A stretch of 64,000 bases of DNA from Fretibacterium sp. OH1220_COT-178 (GTDB taxonomy: Bacteria; Synergistota; Synergistia; Synergistales; Aminobacteriaceae). The stretch's first letter is position 1. Every line of letters begins with the position of its first letter. Of the stretch, positions 17,579-26,466 are shown one piece after another. The stretch spans positions 36,954 to 100,953 of the forward strand of contig NZ_RQYL01000011.1 of the NCBI RefSeq assembly GCF_003860125.1, given 5' to 3'. Position numbers and translations under genes: made by a program. The notes below the pieces were generated by a model, which made no database searches, was not told where the DNA came from, and saw only the letters and a program-made list of their open reading frames with translations.

Positions 17579-17607
17579 GGGCCCCCGGAGAGGTTCTCCG
17601 GGGGCCC
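17579..17607. terminator. Perfect 13-bp hairpin between converging genes
   Basis: GGGCCCCCGGAGA pairs perfectly with TCTCCGGGGGCCC around a GGT loop. It lies 9 bases after the acyl-CoA synthetase stop and 16 bases beyond the hcp stop on the other strand. There is no T-run on either side, so termination may rely on stem strength alone or need a factor. Confidence 0.65.
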
Positions 17608-17622
17608 CGGTTTGCAGCGCGG

Positions 17623-19266
17623 TTATCCCAGAATGGCCTTGAGGTCGGCCTCGGGGGTCGTGATGGGCTGGATGTTGAAGGCCTTCTGCAGGAACTCCAG
17701 CACGGGCGGCTTGACGAATGCAGGCAGCGAGGGCCCGAGCCGGATGTTTTTGATTCCCAGAAAGAGCAGGGAGAGCAGGATGCAGACGGCCTTCTGCTCG
17801 TACCAGGAGAGCACCAGAGACAGGGGCAGGCCGTTGACGTCGGTGCCGAAGGCCTCGGCCAGCGCCGCGGCGATCTTGATGGCCGACGCGGCGTCGTTGC
17901 ACTGCCCGACGTCCAGCAGGCGGGGCAGCCCGTCGATGTCCCCGAAGTCCAGCTTGTTGAAGCGGAACTTTCCGCACGCCAGGGTCAGGATCACGGTGTC
18001 CCGGGGCGCCTGTGTGGCGAAGTCCGTGTAGTAGTTGCGACCGCTCTTGGCGCCGTCGCAGCCGCCGACCAGGAAAAAGTGCCGGATCTTTCCGGCCTTG
18101 ACCAGCTCGACGACCTTGCCCGCGGCGTTCAGCACGGTGTTGTGGCCGAAGCCCACGAGGATCCGCTTGTCGTCGCCGTCGGCCTCGAAGCCCGGCGCGG
18201 CCAGGGCGGCCTCGATGACCGGCGTGAAGTCCTTCTTGTCGTCGATGTGGCGCACTCCGGGGAAGGCCACCAGCCCCGTGGTGAAGATGCGGTCCGTATA
18301 GCTGGTGGGCTTCTGGATGCAGTTGGTGGTCATCAGGATGGCGCCGGGGAAGGCCGCGAACTCCTTCTGCTGGTCCTGCCAGGCTCCGCCGTAGTTGCCC
18401 GCCAGGTGCGGATACTTCTTGAGCCGCGGGTATCCGTGGCAGGGCAGCATCTCGCCGTGGGTGTAGATGTTGATGCCCTTGCCCTCCGTCTGCTGGAGCA
18501 GCAGATCCAGGTCGCGCAGATCGTGGCCGGAGACCAGGATGGCCTTGCCCTTCAGCGGGTGGATGCGGACCGGCGTCGGCTCGGGGTGTCCGTACACCTC
18601 GGTGTTGGCCCTGTCCAGAAGGTTCATGACGTCTATGTTCCACTTGCCCGCGTCCAGAACGTGTGCCGTCAGCTCCTCCACGGTCATCGCCTCGCGGCTC
18701 AGGGCGTCGAGCTTTTCGTGGAAGAACCCGTAGATGCCCTCGTCCTCGTAGCCCAGCACGAGGGCGTGGTGGGCGTACGCCGCGCTGCCCTTCAGGCCGA
18801 GCAAAACCAGATCGTAGAGCCCCTGAACGACATCCCCCCGTCTCTCCGCCCAGCTCAGGGGGGTGTAGCGCCCGCCCGCGACGACCATGTCGGCCATGCT
18901 TTCCGGCAGCTCGTCCACCGCAGGGCCGGAGAGAACCTCGGGCTTCGTGCCCACCCGCGCGCAGGCCTCCTCGTAGAGCCGTTTCGCGCTCCTGCGCGCG
19001 GAACTGGCCCGGGCGATCATCTCGGCCATGCGGAGGTTGTCGAAGTTGACGTTCGTGACGGTCGTGAAGAGCGCCTCGACCACGAACCGATCGATCTCCC
19101 GGTCGACCGATCCGAGCCCGCGCGCACGGTGCGCGTACATCGCAATTCCCTTTGCGGCGTGGACCAGGAGATCCTGAAGGTCCGAGACCTCCGCGGACTT
19201 CCCGCACACTCCGACGACATTGCATCCCGTCCCCCTCGCGGTCTGCTCGCACTGATAACAGAACAT
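17623..19266 (-). CDS. hcp: Hydroxylamine reductase (hybrid-cluster protein)
   Basis: Iron-sulfur-oxygen hybrid cluster protein; the family reduces hydroxylamine and acts on nitric oxide under anaerobic nitrosative stress. The product opens with FCYQCEQTARGTGC and a following VCGKSAEVSDLQD, giving the N-terminal cluster cysteines. Hybrid cluster ligands are seen in VSGHDLRDL, MLPCHGYPRL, the ILTLACGKFRF motif and VGQCNDA. ATG 19266 is chosen because it gives the usual MFCxQCEQ start with a G-rich site 7 bases upstream; ATG 19272 is two codons earlier. It has its own promoter and palindromic operator. No adjacent hcr reductase gene is present. Confidence 0.95.
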   Translation of the reverse strand: MFCYQCEQTARGTGCNVVGVCGKSAEVSDLQDLLVHAAKGIAMYAHRARGLGSVDREIDRFVVEALFTTVTNVNFDNLRMAEMIARASSARRSAKRLYEEACARVGTKPEVLSGPAVDELPESMADMVVAGGRYTPLSWAERRGDVVQGLYDLVLLGLKGSAAYAHHALVLGYEDEGIYGFFHEKLDALSREAMTVEELTAHVLDAGKWNIDVMNLLDRANTEVYGHPEPTPVRIHPLKGKAILVSGHDLRDLDLLLQQTEGKGINIYTHGEMLPCHGYPRLKKYPHLAGNYGGAWQDQQKEFAAFPGAILMTTNCIQKPTSYTDRIFTTGLVAFPGVRHIDDKKDFTPVIEAALAAPGFEADGDDKRILVGFGHNTVLNAAGKVVELVKAGKIRHFFLVGGCDGAKSGRNYYTDFATQAPRDTVILTLACGKFRFNKLDFGDIDGLPRLLDVGQCNDAASAIKIAAALAEAFGTDVNGLPLSLVLSWYEQKAVCILLSLLFLGIKNIRLGPSLPAFVKPPVLEFLQKAFNIQPITTPEADLKAILG

Positions 19267-19293
19267 GCACATTCCCCCTCGATATGGTATTAA

Positions 19294-19345
19294 GTAAATA
19301 GGAGTCTATTTACCTTTATTATATTCCTATCCCGTTGTTTGTCAA
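19294..19345 (-). promoter_or_regulatory. hcp promoter with palindromic operator
   Basis: On the minus strand: TTGACA (19345-19340), a 16-bp spacer, TATAAT (19323-19318), both perfect consensus hexamers. Just downstream, covering the expected start of transcription, is the perfect palindrome GTAAATAG-actc-CTATTTAC (19313-19294). Its position suggests a repressor blocks the polymerase. It does not match the Fnr (TTGATnnnnATCAA) or the TTGAC-N3-GTCAA-type HcpR site, so an Rrf2-type or other sensor is possible; no candidate regulator gene is adjacent. Confidence 0.8.
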
Positions 19346-19449
19346 ATAGCGAATGTCGCCGAGACGCGTGCGGCGGCTTCTGCGTTAGAATGGGGATGAT
19401 CGATGCCTGCGGCCGTGGAGGCCGTCTTGATGGAAACGGAGGAAGGTTC

Positions 19450-21327
19450 ATGAAATGTTCTGCCGTATCGCTGGGGGTGCTGGCCGCGTTCTGCGGCCTT
19501 TTCTGCTGTTCGGGGAGGGGCGCGGCCTCGGAGGTCGGGGCCGTGCCCGAGCGCGCGTCGGTCCCGGAGAGGTACCGCTGGGATCTCGAGGCCATCTACC
19601 CGACGCTCGACGACTGGGAGGCCGCGTTCGCCGCGCTCTCCCCGAGGGTGGACGCCCTCTCCGCCTGGGCGGGAAAGCTGAAGGACGCCCCGTCGCTGCT
19701 CGCCTTCCTCAGGGAGAGGGAGGCGGTGGAGTTCGAGCTGGAGCGGCTCTTCGTCTTCGCCCACATGAAGGGGGACGAGGATCTGCGCGTGGGGCGCCAT
19801 CAGGAACTGAAGGGGCGCGCGGAGAGCCTCTCCGTCCGGTTCGGAGCGGCCTGCTCCTTTTTCGTGCCGGAGGTGCTGGCCCTGGACGAGGAGGAACTGC
19901 GCCGCTGGGTCGCCGGGGATGAGGCCCTGAAGCAGTACGCCTTTTTCTTCGAACGACTGCTTCGGGAGAAGCCGCACGTGCTCTCCGCGGCCGGGGAGGA
20001 GCTCCTGGCGCGTTCGCGCGAGATGGCCTCCACGCCCGCCGGAGCCTTTTCTCTCCTGACGAATGCGGACATGAAGTTCCCGAAGGTCCGCGGCGAGGAC
20101 GGTACCGAGGTCGAGTTGACGGAGGAGCGCTACTACAGGCTCAGCCGCTCCCGGAACCGCGAGGTGCGCAAGGCGGCCTTCGAGGGCATCCACGACACCT
20201 ACGGCGGCTTCCGCAACGCCATCGGCGCACTTTATGCGGGGTCCGTGAAGGGGGACCTGTTCTACGCGCGGGCGCGGCGCTACGAAAACAGCCTCCAGGC
20301 CGCCCTGTTCGGGGACGACGTCCCGGTGTCCGTCTACGACAACGTGGTCGATACGGCTCGAAAACACTCCCCGCTGATGAAACGCTACGAGCGGCTGCGT
20401 CGGTCGGTGCTGAAACTCGATGCGCTGCACGCCTACGACCTCAACGTCCCCCTGACCGAGGAGCCGCTCGCCGACATTCCTTATGAGGATGCCTGCAGGA
20501 TGGTCGTCGAGGCTCTGGCGCCCCTGGGCGAGGAGTACGTGAGCACCCTTAAAAAAGGCTTCGAGGAGCGGTGGGTGGACGTGTACGAGAACCAGGGCAA
20601 GCGGAAGGGCGCGTATTCGTGGGGAAGCTACGGAACCCGGCCCTATGTGCTGCTGAACTACAACGGGACGCTCCGCGACGTGTTCACCATTGCGCACGAG
20701 ATGGGCCACTCCCTGCATTCGTGGTACTCCCGCCGCACCCAGCCCCAGGTCTACGCCGATTATCCCATCCTGCTGGCGGAGGTGGCCTCCACCACGAACG
20801 AGATGCTGCTGCTGGAATATCTGCTCAGGAGGAGCGCCTCGGCCGAGGAGAAAAAATGGCTTCTGACCTATTTCTATGACATGATTCGGGCGACGTTCTT
20901 CCGGCAGGCGCTCTTCGCCGAGTTCGAGCGCACCGTCCACGCGCGCGCCGAGGGGGGAGGGGCCCTGACGCCGGAGTACTTCTGCCGGGTGTGGGGCGAG
21001 CTGAACGAGGACTACTACGGCCCGGAGATGGTCGTCGACGAGCCCCTCAAGATGGAGTGGGCGCGAATCCCGCACTTTTACAGGGCGTTCTACGTCTACA
21101 AGTACGTGACGGGAATAACCGCCGCCTGTGCCCTCTCCGAAGCCCTGCTGACGGAGGGAGAGCCCGCGCGCGAGCGCTATCTGGCCTTTCTGAGGAGCGG
21201 ATCCGCCGAGTGGCCGCTCGAGACTTTGAGACGGGCCGGGGTCGATCTGACGAGCCCGGCTCCCTTCGAGAGGACGATGGAGCTTTTCAAACGACGTCTG
21301 GACGAAGGGGAGGCCCTTTGGCGGTGA
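19450..21327 (+). CDS. pepF: Oligoendopeptidase F (M3 family), apparently exported
   Basis: Zinc metallopeptidase that cleaves short peptides. The 625-residue product has the M3 zinc motif HEMGH in TIAHEMGHSLHSWYS, with the third ligand region EVASTTNEMLLLEYL, and the N-terminal YRWDLEAIYPTLDDWE typical of PepF. It begins with a hydrophobic stretch (MKCSAVSLGVLAAFCGLFCC) ending in GRGAASEV, which looks like a Sec signal peptide; most PepF proteins are cytoplasmic. The cysteines do not make a good lipobox. GGAGGAAGG lies just upstream of ATG 19450. It precedes a PepT-like peptidase, fitting peptide scavenging. Confidence 0.9.
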   Translation: MKCSAVSLGVLAAFCGLFCCSGRGAASEVGAVPERASVPERYRWDLEAIYPTLDDWEAAFAALSPRVDALSAWAGKLKDAPSLLAFLREREAVEFELERLFVFAHMKGDEDLRVGRHQELKGRAESLSVRFGAACSFFVPEVLALDEEELRRWVAGDEALKQYAFFFERLLREKPHVLSAAGEELLARSREMASTPAGAFSLLTNADMKFPKVRGEDGTEVELTEERYYRLSRSRNREVRKAAFEGIHDTYGGFRNAIGALYAGSVKGDLFYARARRYENSLQAALFGDDVPVSVYDNVVDTARKHSPLMKRYERLRRSVLKLDALHAYDLNVPLTEEPLADIPYEDACRMVVEALAPLGEEYVSTLKKGFEERWVDVYENQGKRKGAYSWGSYGTRPYVLLNYNGTLRDVFTIAHEMGHSLHSWYSRRTQPQVYADYPILLAEVASTTNEMLLLEYLLRRSASAEEKKWLLTYFYDMIRATFFRQALFAEFERTVHARAEGGGALTPEYFCRVWGELNEDYYGPEMVVDEPLKMEWARIPHFYRAFYVYKYVTGITAACALSEALLTEGEPARERYLAFLRSGSAEWPLETLRRAGVDLTSPAPFERTMELFKRRLDEGEALWR

Positions 21328-21452
21328 GTCGGCGATGCGGCCACCGGGGAAAATATATTTGTCCGGAAGCCGGGCGGGATGTGAGAATAGATGCGCCGGA
21401 TCCTGCGGCCTTTTGAGGGCTTATGGAACGACTGAAGGAGGATATGACGGTT

Positions 21453-22568
21453 ATGATCGATAAGAAAAGGCTTTTGGACACGTTTTTGAGCTATGTGCAG
21501 ATCGACAGCGAGTCGCTGAACGAGCGTGCGATGATGGAGCGGGTCAGCGAGGATCTGCGGGCCCTCGGCGCGGAGGTCTGGTTCGACGATTCCGGCAGCG
21601 CGGTCGGCTCTAACGGCGGCAACGTCTACGCCCGCCTCGAGGGGGGGCTGGACATGGAGCCGATGCTCTTCTCCGCGCACCTCGACACGGTGAAGCCCGG
21701 CAACGGGGTGAAGCCGGTCGTCGAGGACGGCGTCGTGCGCAGCAGCGGCGACACCATTCTGGGCGGCGACGACAAGTCGGGCGTCTCCGGCATCATGGAG
21801 GCCCTGAGGACGGTCACGGAGAAAAAAGTTCCCCACCGCACGATCGAGGTGCTCTTCACGATCTGCGAGGAGATTGGCCTGAGGGGCGCGAAGCACGCCG
21901 ACTTCGGCAAGCTCTCGGCGAAACGGGCCGTCGTGCTGGACAGCAGCGGCGACGCGGGCAAGATCATCACGTCCGCCCCGGGGCAGAACAAGTTTCTGGC
22001 CACCGTCATCGGAAGGACCGCCCACGCGGGGATCGCGCCGGAGCAGGGGATCAGCGCCATCCAGGTTGCGTCCGAGGCCATCGCGGCGATGAAGCTGCTG
22101 CGCATCGACGAGGAGACGACGGCGAACTTCGGCAGCTTCGTCTCCGAGTACGCGACGAACATCGTCCCGGAGCGGGCGAAGCTGGTCGGCGAGGTGCGCA
22201 GCCGCGATACGGAAAAGCTGAAGGCTCAGACCGAGCACATGAAGAGGTGCCTGGAGGATGCGTGCGCCCGGCACGGTGCGACGCTCGAGTGCGAGATAGA
22301 GACCGCCTACCTTGCGTACGGCTTTTCGGAGGACGACGAGCTGGTCCGCGAGGTGAAGGACGCGTGCGCCCGAATCGGCGTTTCCGCGACGACCGCGGCG
22401 AGCGGCGGGGGCAGCGACGCGAACGTGATGAACCTGAGCGGGGTCAAGGCGGTCGTCCTGGGCACGGGGATGGACAAGGTCCACACCACGTCCGAGCGCA
22501 TCACGGTCAGGAACCTCGAGGACACGGCGCGGCTCTGCTTCGCGCTGATGACGGGGCAAGGGGCCTGA
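21453..22568 (+). CDS. PepT-like M20 family peptidase (tripeptidase)
   Basis: Two-zinc aminopeptidase of the M20 family, expected to act on tripeptides in the cytoplasm. Metal ligands are seen in SAHLDTVKPG, LGGDDKSGVSG, ICEEIGLRGAK, LDSSGDAGK and KVHTTSERI; the dimerisation domain sits at about residues 180-280. The 371-residue length fits. I chose ATG 21453 because AAGGAGG ends 11 bases upstream and the protein then starts MIDKKRLLDTFLSYVQIDS, as in relatives; ATG 21444 and 21423 are in frame alternatives. It follows pepF by 125 bases. Confidence 0.88.
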   Translation: MIDKKRLLDTFLSYVQIDSESLNERAMMERVSEDLRALGAEVWFDDSGSAVGSNGGNVYARLEGGLDMEPMLFSAHLDTVKPGNGVKPVVEDGVVRSSGDTILGGDDKSGVSGIMEALRTVTEKKVPHRTIEVLFTICEEIGLRGAKHADFGKLSAKRAVVLDSSGDAGKIITSAPGQNKFLATVIGRTAHAGIAPEQGISAIQVASEAIAAMKLLRIDEETTANFGSFVSEYATNIVPERAKLVGEVRSRDTEKLKAQTEHMKRCLEDACARHGATLECEIETAYLAYGFSEDDELVREVKDACARIGVSATTAASGGGSDANVMNLSGVKAVVLGTGMDKVHTTSERITVRNLEDTARLCFALMTGQGA

Positions 22569-22576
22569 GCCCTTTT

Positions 22577-22609
22577 CTCTCCGCGGCTCGTTTTTCGGGC
22601 CGCGGAGAG
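22577..22609. other. Inverted repeat between pepT-like gene and citC
   Basis: CTCTCCGCGGC pairs perfectly with GCCGCGGAGAG around an 11-base loop containing TTTTT. No T-run follows the stem on either strand. It could slow or end transcription of the peptidase gene, or separate it from citC. Confidence 0.45.
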
Positions 22610-22634
22610 GAGAACGCCGGAAGGGGGGAGAATC

Positions 22635-23675
22635 ATGGACGGCGGACGGCTTTCCGAGATCCGGCCCGGCGACGACCGGGCCCGTGCGGAGTGGGAGGCG
22701 CTACTGGAACGGGAGGGAATCCGACGCGACCGTCACCTCGACTACACCGTGGGGCTGTACGACGAGGAGGACCGGCTGGTCGCGACCGGCTCGTGCTTCG
22801 CCGATACGTTGCGCTGCCTGGCGGTGGACGGCGCCCGACGGGGCGAGGGGCTGTTGGGCCGGATCGTGTCGCACCTCGTCGAGCTGCTGATGGAACAGGA
22901 CCGACCGAGGCTCTTCCTCCACACTCGGTCCGACCGTACGCCCTTCCTTTCCGGACTGGGGTTTTACGAGGTGGTCCGACGGGACGGAATCTCGCTCATG
23001 GAGAACCGCAGGGACGGCTTCGAAAAATTTCTCCGGGACCTCTCGGGTTCCGCGCGGCCGGGCCGGAGCGCGGCCCTGGTGATGAACGCCAATCCCTTCA
23101 CGCTGGGGCACCGTTTCCTGGTCGAGCGCGCAGCCGCGGAGAACGATTCGGTGCATCTCTTCGTGGTCTCGGACGACGTTTCCCTCGTCCCTTTCGAGGA
23201 CCGCTTCGCGTTGGTCAAGGCGGGTTGCGACGGCCTCGGCAACGTGGCTTTGCACCGCACGGAGGGGTACATGATCTCACAGGCCGTGTTCCCCTCCTAT
23301 TTTCTGGAGGACGAGGATGCGGCCGTCACGGCACAGGCTCGGTTGGACGCGGCTTTGTTCGAAAGGATCGCCTCCGTGCTGGGGGTGACGCGCCGCTATG
23401 TGGGGGAGGAGCCCTTCAGCCGCGTGACCCGGCTTTACAACGAGGTCATGGCGCTGGGACTGCCGAATGCGGGCATCGAGCTCGTCGTCGTGCCCCGCCT
23501 GGAACGGGATGGGCGTGCCGTCAGCGCCTCGGAGGTGCGGCGCCGGATCAAGGAGGGGGACGTCGAGGCCGTTCGGCCCCTCGTCCCCCCCGCCACCTAC
23601 GACTACTTCTTCACCGAAAGGGGAAGGGAGGCCGTCCGCAGGATACGGTCGGCCTCAGAGGTCGTGCATCATTAG
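22635..23675 (+). CDS. citC: [Citrate (pro-3S)-lyase] ligase
   Basis: Acetylates the thiol of the prosthetic group on citrate lyase with acetate and ATP, switching the enzyme on. The 346-residue product has an N-terminal GNAT-like domain (about 1-120) and a C-terminal nucleotidyltransferase domain opening with NANPFTLGHRFLVE, where GH is the HxGH-like motif, plus VSASEVRRRI near the end. Length and domain order are those of CitC. GGGGGGAG lies about 8 bases before ATG 22635. It faces citDEF tail-to-tail, sharing 4 bases with the end of citF. Confidence 0.92.
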   Translation: MDGGRLSEIRPGDDRARAEWEALLEREGIRRDRHLDYTVGLYDEEDRLVATGSCFADTLRCLAVDGARRGEGLLGRIVSHLVELLMEQDRPRLFLHTRSDRTPFLSGLGFYEVVRRDGISLMENRRDGFEKFLRDLSGSARPGRSAALVMNANPFTLGHRFLVERAAAENDSVHLFVVSDDVSLVPFEDRFALVKAGCDGLGNVALHRTEGYMISQAVFPSYFLEDEDAAVTAQARLDAALFERIASVLGVTRRYVGEEPFSRVTRLYNEVMALGLPNAGIELVVVPRLERDGRAVSASEVRRRIKEGDVEAVRPLVPPATYDYFFTERGREAVRRIRSASEVVHH

Positions 23676-25240
23676 TTCGAACCGCCAGGCTGTTGCAGCG
23701 GCTTGATCTGCCGCACCACGTCCAGCAGCGTCCCGTCGCGCGCCTCCATGATCGCCACGACGCGGTCCTCGAACTCCAGCGGGTCGGGCGTGCCGACGAT
23801 GGCGTAGGCCCGGTCCTTCAGCGCCCCGATCGTCGTCGTGGGGATCCGGGCGGCCTCGAGGGCGGCGGAGATATCCTGCCGCGCGGGGTTGACCGCGATG
23901 CCGTAGTCGGTGACCAGGACGTCCACGGATTCGCCCGGGGTGGTGACGGTGACGACCCGTTCGCAGACCGTGGGCATGCGCCCGCGGACCAGCGGCGTCA
24001 CGATGATCGTGCACTTCGCGCCTGCGGCGGCGTCCGGGTGTCCGCCCGGCGCGCCGCGCAGGATACCGTCGGAGCCGGTCACCACATTGACGTTGAAGTC
24101 CGTGTCGATCTCCAGCGCCGCCAGAATGACGAAGTCCAGCTTGTTGACGAAGGCCCCCTTGTTCATGGGGTTGGCGTACTGCGAGGTCGAGATCTCGAAA
24201 TGCCGGGGGTGCTCGTGCACCGAGTTCACCGCCGCGATGTCGAAATCCTGCGCGTCGACGACGGTGTGGATCAGGCCCTTGTTCAGCAGGTCCACGGTGG
24301 GACGGGAGATGCCGCCGATGGCCCAGCGCATCGTGATGCCCCGCTCGACCATCAGGGGCTCCAGAAAGCGGTTGACCGCCAGGGAGGGGCCTCCGGCTCC
24401 CGTCTGGAAGGAATATCCGTCCCGGAACCAGGGAGTGGCGGCCATGACGCGCGCACAGGCCTCGGCCATCATCAGATCGCGCGGGTCCTGGGTCATCCGC
24501 AGCGCCTGAGAGGCGATTTTCGCGGGGTCCCCGATCGCATCCACGACGACCACGCAGTCCACATCAACGGCCTCGATGCTCGGAGGAAAGTTGGGAAAGG
24601 GCACCAGGGCGTCGGTGATGACCACGACCTTGTCCGCGTAGCGCGCGTCCGCCATGGCGTAGGACAGCACGCCGCAGTCCGATTTGCCTCCCTTGCCACG
24701 TGCGTTGCCGTACTCGTCGCAGCTCGGGGCTCCGATGAAGGCGACATCGATGTGCAGCTCCCCCTCCTCGATGGCCCGGACGCGCCCGCCGTGGGAACGC
24801 AGGATCGCTGGGGTCCGGAGCTTCCCGGCGGAGACGGCCTCGCCCATCCTTCCACGGATCCCGCTGGTCTGAAGCCCGGTGACGACGCCGTCCTCGATCA
24901 TTTGGGCGATGGGGTCGTGGGCCGAACCCAGCGAGGAGGCCGCGATGGTGATGCCGCGGATGCCCAGGGCCTCGATCTCCTTCATCACGCTGTTGACGAT
25001 GTAGTCGCCGTCGCGGAAATGGTGGTGGAAGGATACGGTCATGCCGTCCCTCAGTCCGCAGCGGACGATGGCCTCCCGGATGCTCTCGACGACCTTGCTC
25101 TCCTGCGGTCGGACGTGGGCCCGGACCCTGGGGCCGGGCCTGACGTACTCCCTGCCGTCCCGATGGTTGTTGCCCCTGAAGACCTCTCGGCCGTTCGCCA
25201 GCAGTTCGTCGGGAATGTCCCTTCCGATGGCGTTGATCAT
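23672..25240 (-). CDS. citF: Citrate lyase alpha subunit (citrate CoA-transferase)
   Basis: Exchanges acetyl for citryl on the acyl carrier subunit. The 522-residue product has the expected length and family sequence (NNHRDGREYVRPGPRVRAHV near the start, VSFHHHFRDGDY, QTSGIRGRMGEAVS, SQYANPMNKGAFVNKLDF). The start overlaps the citE stop as ATGA. Its 3' end overlaps the citC 3' end by 4 bases. Together with citE and citD it forms the complete lyase, cleaving citrate to acetate and oxaloacetate in anaerobes. Confidence 0.95.
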   Translation of the reverse strand: MINAIGRDIPDELLANGREVFRGNNHRDGREYVRPGPRVRAHVRPQESKVVESIREAIVRCGLRDGMTVSFHHHFRDGDYIVNSVMKEIEALGIRGITIAASSLGSAHDPIAQMIEDGVVTGLQTSGIRGRMGEAVSAGKLRTPAILRSHGGRVRAIEEGELHIDVAFIGAPSCDEYGNARGKGGKSDCGVLSYAMADARYADKVVVITDALVPFPNFPPSIEAVDVDCVVVVDAIGDPAKIASQALRMTQDPRDLMMAEACARVMAATPWFRDGYSFQTGAGGPSLAVNRFLEPLMVERGITMRWAIGGISRPTVDLLNKGLIHTVVDAQDFDIAAVNSVHEHPRHFEISTSQYANPMNKGAFVNKLDFVILAALEIDTDFNVNVVTGSDGILRGAPGGHPDAAAGAKCTIIVTPLVRGRMPTVCERVVTVTTPGESVDVLVTDYGIAVNPARQDISAALEAARIPTTTIGALKDRAYAIVGTPDPLEFEDRVVAIMEARDGTLLDVVRQIKPLQQPGGSN

Positions 25241-26142
25241 GGCTGCAATTCCCCCTCGTAGAGGCCCGATGCCCGAGCCAGGGCCAGGGTCCGCTCCGCC
25301 CCGGGCAGGAAGGCGATGTCCAGCATCTTGCCGTCGAGCGTGAAGACGCCCACGCCCTTGTCCGCGTTCTCCCGGATGGCACGCACGATGCGCTCCGCCT
25401 GGCGGATCTCCTTCTCGGTGGGCGCGAAAATTTCGTGCACCACCCGGATCTGCCTGGGGCTGATGATGGACTTCCCGTCGAAGCCCATCTCCTTGTTCTG
25501 GAGGACCTCCGCGCGGAAGCCCTCCATGTCGTCGAGGTCGGTGAAGACGGTATCGAAGCACTGGACGCCCGCCGCCCGGGCGGCCAGCAGGATATGGCCT
25601 CGCGCGGCCAGCATCTCGATGCCGCCGGGACGGTAGGCGGTCTGCATGCACTTGCGGAAGTCCCCGCCGGAGATGGCGATCCCGAACAGACGCTCCGAGG
25701 CCGTGCAGATCTCCAGGGCGTTCAGCACGCCCCGCGGGCTCTCGAGCGCGCCCATCAAAAGGGTCTCGCCCGGGGTACGCCCGAACTCCCGTTCCGCCTC
25801 CTCCACGGCGGCCTCCACCGTCCTGACGTCCTGCGCGCACTCGCACTTGGCGATGCGGATGGCGTCCGCCCCGCCGGCCACACAGACCCGGACGTCCTCG
25901 CGCCAGTGCGGCGTGTCCAGGCCGTTGATGCGGACGACGCGCTCGACGGCTCCGTAGTCCACCGCCCGGAGCGTGTGGTACAGGGAGAACCGCGCGGAGT
26001 CCTTCTGATTCTCGGCGACGGCGTCCTCGAGGTCGAACATCACGGAGTCGGGACGATAGATGTAGGCGTCCTTCATCAGGCTGGGGCGCTGTGCGCTGAG
26101 GAACATCATGGTGCGCCGCAGCCGGTTCTTTTTGGCGTTCAT
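25237..26142 (-). CDS. citE: Citrate lyase beta subunit (citryl-ACP lyase)
   Basis: Splits citryl-ACP into acetyl-ACP and oxaloacetate. The 301-residue product belongs to the HpcH/HpaI TIM-barrel family: MMFLSAQRPSLMKDA, SVMFDLEDAVAENQKDSAR (metal and phosphate site), RINGLDTPHWREDV, MGALESPRGV and SIISPRQI. ATG 26142 gives the standard CitE N-terminus. The citD stop overlaps it and its own stop overlaps citF, showing a tight citDEF operon. Confidence 0.95.
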   Translation of the reverse strand: MNAKKNRLRRTMMFLSAQRPSLMKDAYIYRPDSVMFDLEDAVAENQKDSARFSLYHTLRAVDYGAVERVVRINGLDTPHWREDVRVCVAGGADAIRIAKCECAQDVRTVEAAVEEAEREFGRTPGETLLMGALESPRGVLNALEICTASERLFGIAISGGDFRKCMQTAYRPGGIEMLAARGHILLAARAAGVQCFDTVFTDLDDMEGFRAEVLQNKEMGFDGKSIISPRQIRVVHEIFAPTEKEIRQAERIVRAIRENADKGVGVFTLDGKMLDIAFLPGAERTLALARASGLYEGELQP

Positions 26143-26441
26143 TCCCGAACCGCACCTCCCCAGGGTATGCCCTCGGTCCGCCCGGAGGAGCGAAAGACGG
26201 CGCACTCCACACGGGCCCGGATCGTGCAGTCCAGCGCCCCCTTGTCGACAAGGGTGACCCTGGCCGAACGGACCTCCAGACGCTCCAGGGTCTCCGCCAC
26301 GACGTTTCTGATCTGCCTGCCGTACTGCCTCATCACGCTGCTGCTGATATCGATCGAAATGCCCTCCCGCTCCGGCTCGACCGTGACCTGAACGTCGCTC
26401 GACTCGAGCGACCCGGCGACGGCCGGTCTGAGGATTTCCAT
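26139..26441 (-). CDS. citD: Citrate lyase gamma subunit (acyl carrier protein)
   Basis: Small carrier of the triphosphoribosyl-dephospho-CoA prosthetic group. The 100-residue product has AVAGSLESSDVQV near the N-terminus, which contains the serine that carries the prosthetic group in the family, and the later DKGALDCTIRARVE segment. An AGGAAGGGG ribosome site precedes ATG 26441. It is first in citDEF. The prosthetic-group genes citX and citG are not in this window and must lie elsewhere if the enzyme works. Confidence 0.93.
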   Translation of the reverse strand: MEILRPAVAGSLESSDVQVTVEPEREGISIDISSSVMRQYGRQIRNVVAETLERLEVRSARVTLVDKGALDCTIRARVECAVFRSSGRTEGIPWGGAVRE

Positions 26442-26466
26442 ATGGGATCGCCCCTTCCTTGAGTTC

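Noticed and set aside
22577..22609. Strong intrinsic terminator before citC
   Set aside because: The 11-bp stem is perfect but no T-run follows it on either strand, so I listed it only as an inverted repeat.
22247..25261. Plus-strand open frame of about 1000 codons across pepT, citC and citF
   Set aside because: It overlaps three clear genes in other frames and its translation is low-complexity Gly/Arg/Asp, typical of a GC-driven shadow.
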